Shown: positions 46,030-57,319, counted from the stretch's first letter. The stretch is 64,000 nt of DNA from Dactylorhiza incarnata (GCA_033032865.1 JAWHQI010000068.1:7254001-7318000); one strand, 5' to 3'. Program-made: numbers and translations. Notes: generated from the sequence alone by a model not told the origin.

Positions 46030-46037
46030 TATAAATA
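46030..46037 (+). promoter_or_regulatory. TATA box of antisense gene 1
   Basis: TATAAATA, 75 bp upstream of the ATG at 46105 on the plus strand. Confidence 0.65.
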
Positions 46038-46104
46038 CCGTCCGCCGTGGCTAGTGATCAAGCTTTTTCTTCCCCATCATCCTCGCGGAAAACAACTTCT
46101 CAGA

Positions 46105-47335
46105 ATGTCCTCCACGCTGAGCGCGCGAGATCGACTGAAGGCTTCGAGAGAGATGGCGAAGGCCCAGGTCGCCGAGCGCAACGCCTGGATGTTCAACTTG
46201 GCCACATCTCCTTCCCCACAGCCTAAGAAGGCCAAGACGGTTCGGATGTCGCAGGGGGAGGACGTGTCGTCGCCTCCTGCCTCGCCCCCGCCGCCGGATA
46301 CCGGGCTCGCACAACAGGTATTCTTCGTCTAGACTTTTTTACATCGCCTACCCATTTATCCCTTTTCCTTTCGCAGAACCCTCCACCCGAGGAACGTATG
46401 GCGAGCCTCACGCTGACCTCCTCTCGCTCTCCGTCCCCCGCAAGGTTAGGATCGCTAGATGCTGGGATCGGGACTTCGACTCAGCAGGCGCCGACCTCGC
46501 GACCCCGTAAGTCATGCGTATCCTCCCTCATCTCCGCTTAAGTCCGTGTGATATCTACTCGTTGGTGGCCTATGCAGATACCCCACCGCCGAGTCCCAAG
46601 GAGAAAGTCTCCACCCTGGTGAACTCGCCGGTCCCGCTTAAGGTTAACGTGGCGACCCCTGGCTTCGGTCTGATGGGCAGGCGAAGTCCAGGCGGCTCGC
46701 TTCTCGACGGCGCCCAAGTCGCGGAGAGAGTGGTGTACCCTCCTGGTCTGGGGAAACCCCACGTCCCGGGATTCCGCGAAAACTTCCAGGTTCGGCCGGA
46801 GTCTTTGCGCAAGCCCCGTCGCGAGTCTCCCTCCTCGCCAGGTTAGCATGTTTTCGCGAGCTCCCATCTCTTGCTCGTCCCCGGATCCTACTAACTCTTC
46901 GTTGAAATCCCAGGAGCCACCCCTGAGTCAGAGCACGGGAGGATGGAGATGTCACCACCGCCTTCGCCTAGCCAGATCGAAGACTTCTTGGGTGACCCTG
47001 GCGACCCCGTGCGGATGAAGAGTCGGGTGTCCGAGGTGCTTCAGAAGCACGACATGATGTTACGCGAGTTGGAGGAGCGGTATGACGCGGACCGGGCTGC
47101 CTTTGACGAGAGATTCGCCGTGTTGGAAGATGCGAATGTGCGCTTGATCGTCGAGGCGGAGCCGGTGCCTCGCGCAGATGTTACCTCGCCCGGCGTGCAC
47201 ATCTCGCGGGGCGAGGATCAAGCGCACCTAATCCTGCGCGAGTTTAAAGCGCTTCGCGAATACCATTATCCGAGAGTGCCGCCGCGTGCGGGCAAGCGGG
47301 GTCGGGGTCGCTGGAAATGGCTTCCTTACCCCTGA
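46105..47335 (+). CDS. Antisense gene 1 of the Tat element (4 exons, unknown protein)
   Basis: Plus strand, opposite to gag-pol. Exons 46105-46317, 46377-46506, 46578-46841 and 46914-47335, joined by three GT...AG introns of 59-72 bp, give one continuous 342-residue frame ending in TGA. The protein is basic, Ser/Pro-rich and probably disordered at first (SPSPQPKKAKTVRM), with a helical, coiled-coil-like segment in exon 4 (VLQKHDMMLRELEERYDADR) and a basic end (RAGKRGRGRWKWLPYP). I know no domain. Tat elements such as Grande are known to carry extra antisense genes, so the location fits that class. The intact frame through three introns argues that it is real. Which splice forms are used is inferred. 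Confidence 0.7.
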
Positions 47336-47730
47336 GGCTGCCGCGGGTTTAATTCTACTATCCCTTTGCTTTTATTCCTTTCATGACGTCTGTTGAACAA
47401 TATCTGGTGTGGTAATAGTCGCGAGTCCGTCGCGACTCGCCTTTTATCGTTTTTCCTTTTTAATTTTTCCCTTTATTTCTGTGGTGTGCATGTGGTCTAT
47501 TCGGTTCGTCCGCTGTGTTTGATATGATCGCCCTTGCGGAGCGCTTGCGAGCTTCTGTGCAACGCTATGCCCGGACCCCTTTTCCTCGCGGGCCGGCCTT
47601 GGGCGGGACTCAATTACCGCGCGACGGCGAGCCCTGGCTCGCAAGACTGCAGTCCCTTTGAGCCGAAATCTACTTTATTTTAGCTATCCGCACCCCCGAC
47701 GCTTCGATTCCCGTGCCCGTCCGAATTTCT
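47336..47730 (+). other. Spacer between the two antisense genes
   Basis: No gene. Contains the 3' end region of gene 1 (T-rich near 47450) and the upstream region of gene 2. Confidence 0.5.
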
Positions 47731-47738
47731 TATAAATA
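47731..47738 (+). promoter_or_regulatory. TATA box of antisense gene 2
   Basis: TATAAATA 130 bp before the ATG at 47861; followed by a C/T-rich start-site-like region. Confidence 0.65.
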
Positions 47739-47860
47739 GTTCGGATTCACTCTCCTACCCGTCGCATTTATTTCTCTAGTCTTCTCGCGTCTACGCTCAT
47801 CTCCGTTCTCGCAAGATCGTACTCGCGTTCGCTGCTTGTAAGTTGCCTCTTCCTGACTCG

Positions 47861-49802
47861 ATGCGGACGAATCAACAAATGGGAGCGGAGGGCGAGAGCG
47901 AGGGGCGGTCAAAATGCGCCTCATCGTTTCAAGCCAACGAGTTCTACTGCGCGAACATCACAGCCGAGGAGTATAAACTCGCTGTGGACCGCTATCTCCC
48001 GGAGGGTTATTCGGCTCGCTGTCCGAGTGAGAGATCTACATTGAACGAGACCGGGGCCGACGAGCTCGCGATCCCCATCGCGCACTTCGAGAATGGGTTG
48101 CGACTCCCTTTGTGGCCTGAAATTCGTCAGGTACTTCGCCCAGCCTTCTCGCTGCTTCGTGCCCGCTATAGCAACTTTCTCATCGTTCTTTGTAGGTGTT
48201 GCGGTATTATGGGGTGTTACCGAGCCAGTTGACCACAAATGCGATCGCGGATATTGTCGCGTTCGCCAGTTACCTGCGGGAGGAGAGGATCGAGTTCAGC
48301 CTCCTCGTCTTCCGTAAGGTATTTTCCTTCCGCGCCTTCCGAGACGGGACAACCTATTTCGCGAGTCAGCACGTCACCCTTTGCGAGACGGTGAACAAGA
48401 GTCACTATTGGACCCAGAAGTTCCTCCTGGTGAAGGGACCCTTCGGCAATCTTCACTTCACCCCCCTCCAGCGGGATGACGCTACTTACCGCCCTCCGAG
48501 CTCGCTGAGTGGTGCCGACGCCAAACTTCTCCAATACCTCTCCGGCAAGAACTTTGAAGTCGCCTATCTGCGGCGCAATGTCGACTCGCTACTCGCCGTT
48601 CCTCAAGGGGAAGGTAGGGCTCGCTCTCGCCCCACTCTCCTCTCCTTTCTTCGTTGTATAACACTCTTACTTTACAGGCGAGCGCGAGATCCCTGTTAAT
48701 CCCCCGCACGCACAAGGCATCACTCTCACGGCGGACACCCTCGCGACCGTGGCGGCAGAGGCATGCCGCGATCTTCCCGCCGTCGGGTCCGGCAAGAAGC
48801 GGCCTCCTTCTGCGAGTCAGCCGGGTTCGCGGTCCTCCAAGAAGTTGAAGGGAAAGACCCTCGCTACCAAAGATAGGAGCGCGGTCGTCTATCTAAGCGA
48901 GACCGACGGCTCGCCTCCTTCCCCTGCGAAAAAGCCTGACCCCCCGGCGGACCAGGGTGCTGGGAGTTCTTCCGTGACCCCCCAACCCAAAGTCCACAGG
49001 AACTTCGGTCTGGGCGAGAAAGTTTCTGACATCCTCGGCGAACCCCTGCTCGCTTGGGACCCCAATGCCAACCGGATTTCCTGCTCCACCCTTCACCCCT
49101 CCTGGGTGGAGCTCGGTAAGGCCGGGGAGGAGGCGTTCTCTCTCTCCTTCGGCTTATATGGCCGCGAGGACGCCGCTGCTTATAAAGATATGGGGCCACG
49201 GCAACTGGTCTATGAAGAAATGCGAGCCCAGTTCCGCTCGACGGAACTTGCGCATATGGCGGGGCGCCGCTATCTGCAGGCGGATAGGGATATCCGCGCG
49301 TACCGGGAGGAGCTCAAGAGAACTCGCGAAGAGATCAAGGGTCTTAAGGAGAGGGAGGAGGTGACGGAAAGCCTTCTCGCCGGGATGCAGGGCAAGATGG
49401 TAAGTGATCCTTGGGTCTCTTTTCTTTGCCGTTTGCGACCTCTAGCCTTCTCTTAACTCATTTGATGCTCAGGATGCCGACGTAGCAACCCAGCTTCTCG
49501 CTCGCAACGGTGAGCTGGAGTTGGAGAATACTATGCCAAAGACCCGGGTGGACGAGCTGGTCCGCAGCGTGCTACCCCCTTCTCCTGGGCGAGCCGGCTC
49601 TAAACAGAGGGCTGCCGAAGGCGAGGAACAGAGGCGGCGAGATGCGCAGGAGGTCGCCAATCTCGTCTTCACAACCCTTAAGAACGCGAGTCTGCTCGCG
49701 GAAGACGCGATGGAGTTCACAGCCGAAGATGTCTGTCCGGACCTCTTTGACTTGGCGCCGTGGTTGGGAGCCCGCAAGAACATCGAGGGCCCCCCAGAAT
49801 GA
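47861..49802 (+). CDS. Antisense gene 2: putative gypsy-type transposon domain protein (4 exons)
   Basis: Exons 47861-48130, 48196-48613, 48678-49399 and 49473-49802, with GT...AG introns of 64-73 bp, join into a 579-residue frame ending in TGA. The exon 1-2 junction falls inside a region like the putative gypsy type transposon family (PF04195, Transposase_28): GLRLPLWPEIRQ, then LRYYGVLPSQLTTNAIADIV, then FHR/FSF-like and TTYFASQHV segments (residues about 75-155). The middle is Ser/Pro/Lys-rich. Exon 3 ends in a long helix with heptad character (YREELKRTREEIKGLKEREE). The C-terminus is acidic. In this family the domain has no proven biochemical role. It converges on gag-pol, with the 97-bp array between. 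No stop or frameshift was found. Confidence 0.8.
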
Positions 49803-50285
49803 ACTCCTTTAGCTTCTTCTCCTCTCGAATGTATATTATTCTTTTTGGGATGGCGAGATCGCCGCCGAACATAGAAAAATCTTGAGTAATGCTAGTTATA
49901 ATTTTTTCATTGGTGTTTATGTGCATGCTCGCGTCTCTTTGCTCTTTCTCTCGCATTTGATCTTTTTTCTGCTCATGACAAGTTAAGCGGCAGTGCTTCC
50001 GGAAGGCCCGCGAATGCGGGTGTCTAGGCTCGCCTTCGCCGGGGCTCTCTTCTTATGGGCCTCGCGAGCTCGAGCTGTCATTGCCCGCGGGTATTGCCCG
50101 GCGAACTCGACCTTGGCGAGCTGAGACATCGGCATTCTGCGAACCAAAAAACCCCCTGGCTCTAGTGTCTCGACCCATTACCTCAGGCCTTACCTGCCTC
50201 AATCCTTTCGATTTTGCGAACCAAACCCTTCTGGCTCTACCACTTCAATCTATTATCTTAGCCCTTGACCCTTACTACCAGCCTT
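49803..50285. other. 3' flank of antisense gene 2
   Basis: About 480 bp without a gene. An AT-rich part near 49810-49970 could hold the gene's polyadenylation signals; then GC-rich sequence leads into the 97-bp array. Confidence 0.5.
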
Positions 50286-51090
50286 GGCATTCCAGCACCA
50301 ATGTCCAACCTTGCCAGCCTCTCCAGAGATCAACCAGAACCCCCCGTCTAGGTGAGAGCCCGGGAGCGGAATCGATCTGGGGCATTCCAGCACCAATGTC
50401 CAACCTTGCCAGCCTCTCCAGAGATCAACCAGAACCCTCCATCTAGGTGAGAGCCCGGGAGCGGAATCGATCTGGGGCATTCCAGCACCAATATGTCCAA
50501 CCTTGCCAGCCTCTCCAGAGATCAACCAGAACCCCCCGTCTAGGTGAGAGCCCGGGAGCGGAATCGATCTGGGGCATTCCAGCACCAATATGTCCAACCT
50601 TGCCAGCCTCTCCAGAGATCAACCAGAACCCCCCGTCTAGGTGAGAGCCCGGGAGCGGAATCGATCTGGGGCATTCCAGCACCAATATGTCCAACCTTGC
50701 CAGCCTCTCCAGAGATCAACCAGAACCCTCCGTCTAGGTGAGAGCCCAGGAGCGGAATCGATCTGGGGCATTCCAGCACCAATATGTCCAACCTTGCCAG
50801 CCTCTCCAGAGATCAACCAGAACCCCCCGTCTAGGTGAGAGCCCGGGAGCGGAATCGATCTGGGGCATTCCAGCACCAATATGTCCAACCTTGCCAGCCT
50901 CTCCAGAGATCAACCAGAACCCCCCGTCTAGGTGAGATCCCGGGAGCGGAATCGATCTGGGGCATTCCAGCACCAATATGTCCAACCTTGCCAGCCTCTC
51001 CAGAGATCAACCAGAACCCCCCGTCTAGGTGAGAGCCCGGGAGCGGAATCGATCTGGGGCATTCCAGCACCAATATGTCCAACCTTGCCG
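50286..51090. repeat. 97-bp tandem repeat array between convergent genes
   Basis: GGCATTCCAGCACCAA recurs at 50286, 50381, 50476, 50573, 50670, 50767, 50864, 50961 and 51058: two units of 95 bp, then 97 bp. Units are nearly identical, implying recent homogenisation. Arrays in the 3' untranslated part of Tat/Ogre elements are a known source of satellite DNA. Confidence 0.95.
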
Positions 51091-51171
51091 CGGCCCCAGT
51101 ACAACAGTAGTTATAAGCATTATATACAAAAGAAAAGAAGAGTAAGCCATTTATTAATCATGACAAAGCGT

Positions 51172-53799
51172 TCAAGGGTAGAATCGTTTCAAGACGTCCC
51201 CACTCCGGGCTCGGTCGAGAGGTACCCCCTCCACATCCTGGAGGTGATACCCTCCCGACTTGATCACCTCGCTTACAATATATGGGCCCTCCCAGTTGGG
51301 GTTAAGCTTACCCACTGTGGCCCCTCTGCCGGCCGCATCGACCTTCTTCAGGACTAGGTCCCCTTTCTGAAAGTGCTTGATCCGGATATGTTTGTCGAAA
51401 TATCGAGCCATCCGCCGTTTGACCTCTTCCTGTCTGATGGTGGCCAAGTCCCGGAGTTCTTCCACCAGGTCCAAAGACAGCCTCTGCTCTGCGTTGTTGC
51501 CCTCTAGCCACCCTTCATCCCCCTCACTTGCGGCGATCACCCGGGGGGTCTTCACCTCAAACTCTATGGGGAGGACGGCCTCGGACCCGTGAGAGAGCTT
51601 GAATGGAGTCTCCCCGGTGGCGGTATTCGGAGTAGTCCTCATTGCCCAGAGGACGGAGGGTAGCTGTTCCACCCAGTTTCCTCGAAGGTTCTCCACTTTC
51701 TTTTTTAATAGGTTGACGATTATTTTGTTTGCCGCCTCCATCTGCCCATTGCTCCTCGGGTGGTGGACCGATGCGAACCTAAGATCAATGCCGAGCTGGG
51801 TGCAGAAACCGACAAACTCTTCACTAGCAAACTGCGGCCCGTTGTCCGTCACTATAGCTAGAGGGAGTCCATACCTGCAAATTATCTCCCCCCACACAAA
51901 ATTCCTTACAACCTGAGAGGTTACCTTAGCGAGTGCTTTCACTTCTACCCACTTGGAGAAGTAGTCGATCATGACCAGCAGGAACTTCCTCTGGCCGCTG
52001 GCTTGGGGGAAGGGACTGACCAGGTCCAGCCCCCATATGGCGAAGGGCCAGGGAGCCGTGATGGTCCGGAGTCTTTGGGCTGGGAGGAGCTGGAGCGGAG
52101 CATAGAGCTGGCATTTTGGACATTTCCTTGCGAACTCAGTCGCGTCTTTGCTGAGAGTGGGCCACAAGTAGCCTTGCCTCAACACTCTCCCTTCCAGGGT
52201 CCGACTCCCGGAGTGACTACCGCACTCCCCGGAGTGGATTTCTTCCAGCACTCTCGGGACCTCCTCTTCGGAGACACAACGGGCCAGGAGCCCCGAGAGG
52301 GTCTTTTTATATAGCCCCCCTGCATGCAAAGAGTAATAGGCGGACTTATACCTGAAGCGTCTCTTGTCCACATCCTCTCCAGGGAACTGCCCGGAGGATA
52401 GGAAGGTGATGAACGGATCCATCCATGAGGCTTGTTGATCCACTTCCATCAATTCTCCTTCCTCGATGGAGGGCCGGAAGAGTTCCGAAGTCGTGCCCCC
52501 CGCTCGGGGACCGAACTTGGCTAGGAGGTCCGCCTGGGTGCTTTCCTCCCTCGGCACGTGCTTGATCGAGAAGGTGCGGAACTGCCCGATGACCCCCTTA
52601 ACTTTTTCCAGGTATAGTAGGAGGGTTGGATCCTTTGCTTCAAATTCTCCTTTGATCTGGCATGCTACCACCATGGAGTCTGTGGAGACCTCCACGTCCT
52701 GCACACCCAGTTCCCGGCCCAGCCGAAGGCCCGCTATCACTGCTTCGTACTCAGCCTGGTTGTTGGTGATTGGGAAACGGATGTTTAGGGCTTGTTCAAT
52801 CCGAGTCCCCTGAGGACTCACCAGGACTATCCCCCCTCCATAGGAGTATTTTCCCGACGCTCCATCCACCAACATCTTCCATGCTTCTGGGGGAGGTGGC
52901 TCGTGCTCCCCCACTTCGGCCGCATAGTCGGCCATGAAGTCTGCCACTGCTTGGGCCCTGATGGATGTCCTGGGTACGAACGTGATACTGAATTTGCTTA
53001 ACTCCACGGACCACTTCGCCAACCTTCCTGAGTGCTCCACCCCTTCCATGATTTTGCGGAGCGGATGGTCCGTCACTACTTTAATTGAATGGGCTTGAAA
53101 GTAAGGCCGGATCCTCCGTGCCGACACCACCAATGCGAAGGCTAACTTCTCTAGGATCGGGTATCGGAGTTCCGCCTTCTTCAGCCCCCGGCTGACATAG
53201 TAGATTGGGAACTGTTTCTTCCCCTCCTCCCGGATCAGCACGGAACTTACTGCTTCGGATCCTACCCCTAGGTATAGAGATAGGTCCTCCCCTGGCCTCG
53301 GTCCCTGGAGCAGAGGGGTTTGAGTGAGCTGTTCTTTCAGAGCCTGGAAGGCCTTCTCGCACTCCGGGGTCCATTCAAACTTCTTGTTTCTCCGCAGTAC
53401 TTTGAAGAAAGGTGCACACTTTTCCCCCGCCTTGGAGAGGAATCTGCTGTGCCCAGCCAATTTCCCTGTGAGGCTCTGAACCTCCTTCGGATTTCTCGGC
53501 GACTCCAACTCCATCACCGCTTTAACTTTGTCCGGGTTGGGCTCCACTCCTGTGGGGGTGAGCAAGTGGCCCAGGAACTTCCCTCGGCTCGCCCCGAAGA
53601 CACACTTCAAGGGATTGAGCTTCATCTTGTACCGCCGCAGGGTCCCAAATGTCTCTTCGAGGTCGCAGAGGTGAGTCTCGAGGTCTCGGCTCTTAACCAT
53701 GAGGTCGTCGACATAGACTTCTAAATTTCTTCCTTTCTGCTCGCGGAAGACCCTATCCATCATCCTTTGGTACGTAGCCCCTGCGTTCTTGAGCCCGAA
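51172..53799 (-). pseudogene. pol: Tat pol: RT (3' part), RNase H, archaeal-type RNase H, integrase
   Basis: Open for about 880 residues after a frameshift. The RT active site is VYVDDLMVKS (residues about 35-44). The first RNase H follows (LYLGVGSEAVSSVL, where the usual catalytic Asp is Gly), then a second, archaeal-type RNase H (KMLVDGASGKYSYGGGIVL...STDSMVV...ADLLAKF), the hallmark of the Tat lineage. The integrase has an HHCC region (HSGECGSHSG...CPKCQLY) and DDE residues in WGLDLVSPF, IVTDNGPQF and GQMEAANK. The end, NWEGPYIVSEVI, is a normal integrase tail and there is no chromodomain. It is separated from gag-PR-RT only by the change at 53799. Confidence 0.9.
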
Positions 53800-56786
53800 G
53801 GCATCATCTTGTAGCAATAACATCCATCCCCCGTGATGAAGGAAACATCCTTGATGTCCGGGGGATGCATGCGAATTTGATGGTAACCTGAAAAAGCATC
53901 TAAGAAAGACATTACAGAAAAACCAACGGCTGAGTCAACCAGCGCGTCGATCCTGGGCAGGGGGTAGCAATCTTTCGGGCATGATTTATTAAGAAGCGAA
54001 AAGTCGATACACATACGCCACTTACCTCCTCCCTTCTTTACCATAACGACGTTGGAGACCCAGCCTGGATACTGGATCTCCGATACAAACCCGTCCTGCA
54101 GGAGTTTGCCCACCTCTTCGCGGATGGGTCCTTCTAGCTTGTCTGCGACGGCCCTCCTCTTCTGACGGATGGGGCGGGCACCGGGGTCGAGGTTGAGGCG
54201 ATGGCACGCCACATCCGCGTCGATCCCGGGCATTTCCGCGGCGCTCCAAGCGAAGACGTCCACGTTCTTTTGTACGCAAGCCAGGATCTCCGCTTGATCT
54301 CCTGGGCTGAGTTCTCCGCTGACCCGTACTTTTTCCACCACCCCTAGCCGGGTGGTGACCTCGAGCTCCACGACCTCGTCCACAGCCTCCAACTGGGACT
54401 GCTCTCCCCAAGCCCTTTCCTCTTCGGCATAAGCGGGAGCTTGGGTCTCTTCCTCGACTTCCTTCCCTACCACCATCAGCTCTTCCGCCCTTCCCTCCTG
54501 GGCCTTCTCCTCTTCTTCCTTTCTCCCCGCCCGGGGTACCTCAGCTACCCCTTCCTGGGCATGAACTTCATCTCCCTCCTTCTCTTCGGCTACCTCCAAA
54601 CCTCCGGCTTCGGCCGCCTCCTCCATCACCTTATCCCACTCCTCAGCTTCTCCTATCCAGGAGATGGTGTTGACAGCCGTCACGTAGCACTGTCTTGCCA
54701 CCTTGGGATCCCCCCTGATCCGCACCTGGACCCCTCCGTCGTTGAACTTGAGGCACTGATGAAAAGTGGAAGGGACGCAGCGGAACGCGCTGATGAGTGG
54801 CCGTCCGAAGATGGCGCTGTAACTGTTCGGGGCGTCCACTATGACAAAGCGACAGTTCCGAGACTGCCCACCCAGGGTCACATGGAGCCCCACTCCTCCT
54901 TCTACTTCCTTCCTCTCCCCCGAAAATCCGAACAGAGGGCCATCTGAGGCCAACACCCTTCTGGGTTCAACCTCCATCTTGTCGAATGCCTTCTTGAAGA
55001 TGACATTGACCGAACTCCCGTTGTCCACTAGGATTCGGGAGACGGTGAAGTTCTCGATCGCCGTCTGGATGACCAGCGCGTCGCAGAACGGGTCCTCGTA
55101 GCTCGGCATGTCCTTCTGGGTGAAAACAATTTTTTCGGCCGGGGGTGGAGCGGTGGATGTTGACGCTATGCTCCGGCGATAGATGGTATGGAGACTAGCC
55201 TTGCGGGTTGCCTCCACCCCTACCCCCCCATGGATCACTCCGATCCCTCCCCTACTCCCCAGATCTGCTCTATCCTCACATCTTTCCTCCTCCTCCTCCC
55301 GAGGTTCCACCTCCACGATCCTTAATGGCTGCTGCTGTGGTGGCGTGGGCGCTCTGCCCCTCTTCACCTCAAGGAACTCTGGACAGGTGTCCGTTGAGTG
55401 GCCTTCCACATCGTGGAAGATGCAATATGGCACCACCACTTCCCTTGCCTCGGTCTCTGCTACCCTGTTTCTTCTTCTCCTAGCGGCCGCCGTTTCCGCT
55501 CCTCCTCCCCTTCCCCTTCCTCTCCCCCGGCCAATTGTCATGGCCTGTTGAGGTGGGGGAGGTAACTGCATCGGGCCCTGCCTCCACCCCAACTGGGGGG
55601 GTCTCCATTGACCTTCGAAACGGTTACCCCTTCCTGGGCCATAACCCCTTCCCTGCCCCTGCATTCCTCCGCCTTGCGGCCTCCATCCCCCCTCCGGGGC
55701 CCGGGGCTCTTCCCTTCTTCTGACCTCCTGCTGCCTCATCTCCGGCTCACTGAGCTTTGCAAGCCTCTTGGTGAGCTCGGGGTTGGCTTCTTCGCTTGCT
55801 ACTTCCTCCGCCACCCTCTCCATCAGCTCCTCATAGGAGACGGGGGCCTTCCTCTTCAACGCCATCTTGAAGAAACTTTCCTTCAACCCGACCGTGAAGG
55901 CGAGTTGAAGTGCAAACCCAGGCACCTCCTGAGTGAGCTGCACTTCCTCCTGGAACCGATCCGCATACTGAGCCAACGTCTTCCTGGACTCCTGCTTCAC
56001 CGCGAAGAGGGAATCAGCGTCCTTCTTCCTCCTTTTTGAAGTTGAAAATCTCAACAAAAAACTTCGGCGCAGGTCCTCGAACGCGTAGATAGAGCCGGCC
56101 GGAAGTGAATGAAACCAGTCCCTGGCCTTCTCTTTGAGAGTGACGGCGAAGAGCCGACACTTGAAGGCATCGGACATCGGCCTGATGGAGACCGAGTCCT
56201 CGAAAGACTGCAGATGCTGAACTGGGTCATCTCTGCCATTGTAGTACACTCTATCCCATTCTCCGAATCCCGCTGGAACGGGTGCAGACAACACCAACTC
56301 GCAGAAGGGACTTCCCCATCCTGCCATCTTTTCTCGCTCGGCTCGCGGACCTAGCTCGCTCGCCAAGCTTGGGATTGCACTCGCGAGGGCGACGCTCGCC
56401 TGAACCACCCCGACTGTCGCCGCATCCTCCTGGCGTGCGCTCGCCTGCGCCGCGCTTGCTGGGGCAGAGCTTGTCGGCACCGAACTCGCCGGCGCGGAGC
56501 TCGCCAACACCGGGCTCGCCGGACTGGCGAACAGTACTCGCCCTTCCCTGTCATGTCCTGGTTCAACGACAACTTCTTTTCCAGCCCTTCCTCCGGGTGC
56601 CCTCTCGCCGACTGCTGTTGGGGGAGTGGTCGCCTGAGGTGCCGGGGTCGCAAACTCTCTTCGCAGAGCCGTGACCGTGAACCCCAAGGTGTCGAGCACC
56701 TCCTTCCTGAAATCCGCGAACATCCTAGCCATAGCTTCCTGAGGGGTCTCGCCGAACTCCTCGCCCTGCTCTTCATCTCCAGCCAT
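53799..56786 (-). pseudogene. gag-pol: Tat gag-protease-RT (5' part)
   Basis: From ATG 56786, about 990 residues. A low-complexity Ala/Ser/Pro region (75-145), gag capsid core (about 160-340: YYNGRDDPVQHLQSFEDSV, WFHSLPAGSI), RG-rich stretch (360-435), a Tat-type zinc motif YCIFHDVEGHSTDTC (454-468), protease with ILVDNGSSVNVIF (585-597) and GRPLISA, an acidic linker (715-825), then RT from about 850 (ACVQKNVDVFAW...MCIDFSLLNKSCPKD...LDAFSGYHQI). After CYCYKMMP the expected phrase FGLKNAG is found in another frame: one T appears missing in a TTT run at 53798-53799. Everything else is open, which points to very recent inactivation. Confidence 0.9.
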
Positions 56787-56825
56787 AACTCTTCTCTGGG
56801 ACTTTCTTGAACCAGCCGCGCTCCA

Positions 56826-56842
56826 CGCTCACCGCACCAAAA
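56826..56842 (-). other. Tat primer binding site (tRNA not assigned)
   Basis: On the minus strand TTTTGGTGCGGTGAGCG directly follows the LTR. TGGTGCGGTGAGC has the form of a primer site, but I cannot match it to a specific tRNA from memory. Confidence 0.5.
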
Positions 56843-57013
56843 TGTTGAAACCGATTTCTCGGTCTCTTGTGGAGCTCGGGGCCCTCACCGAAATGAGGGG
56901 CAGCTAGCCCTTACCGGTCCCTCGGGAGAGGTAAGGCTGACGATTTGAACAAAGAACAGAGACCCTAGTCTCAGCGAGGAGGTCCCTCCACTAACCCAGA
57001 AGATCGTTCAACA
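56843..57013 (-). repeat. Tat 5' LTR (171 bp)
   Basis: TGTTGAAACC...GTTCAACA on the plus strand; the outer seven bases TTCAACA are a perfect inverted copy of TGTTGAA at 44408. Followed by the AGCAG duplication. No TATA box inside. Confidence 0.8.
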
Positions 57014-57018
57014 AGCAG

Positions 57019-57302
57019 TTTGCTTCCACGAGTGACCTTGTAGTGAGGATATGATGTAAAGGGCATGCGCCCTTTATTATTGTAACCTTCGTTATTTCAG
57101 TTATATCATGTGGGCATTTATATATATAGCATGTGATTTGTGGACATGAACTTCTATTTGTTCGTTTATTCTTTTCTTCTTCTGTGATCGATATGGCCGA
57201 TAGGATCGACGCTTTGTAGTGGCGACCTTCCCATGTGTTGGTGTCACCGCAATGCGGCGGTTCTGGGCATAAGACCAGGTTTTGAAAAAAAGGGGTCTTA
57301 CA
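57019..57302 (+). repeat. Continuation and end of the long LTR-like sequence
   Basis: Resumes after the Tat target duplication and ends GGGGTCTTACA, an LTR-like 3' terminus. Non-coding. Confidence 0.45.
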
Positions 57303-57319
57303 ATACTAGTCTTTCAATG

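Larger units (their letters stand above)
44408..57013 (-). mobile_element. Tat-lineage Ty3/gypsy retrotransposon with two antisense genes
   Basis: 12.6 kb, flanked by AGCAG (44403-44407, 57014-57018). On the minus strand: short 5' LTR (57013-56843), gag-pol (56786-51172) with the dual RNase H typical of the Tat lineage, a 97-bp tandem array, then the two plus-strand genes (46105-49802), a 210-bp repeat array and the 3' LTR ending at 44408. The two visible LTR copies share 171 bp with about two differences before their inner edges. Gag-pol has one frameshift and is otherwise open, so the insertion is recent. Confidence 0.92.

Noticed and set aside
50253..51082. Series of 65-83-residue frames spaced 97 bp on both strands
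   Set aside because: Products of the 97-bp tandem array.
50286..51090. Regular repeats as a CRISPR array
   Set aside because: Units are contiguous 97-bp copies without unique spacers, in a plant retrotransposon.
55183..56039. Plus-strand frames of 90-140 residues opposite Tat gag
   Set aside because: Shadows of the gag coding strand: GC-rich with no stops. No introns or promoter, unlike the two real antisense genes.
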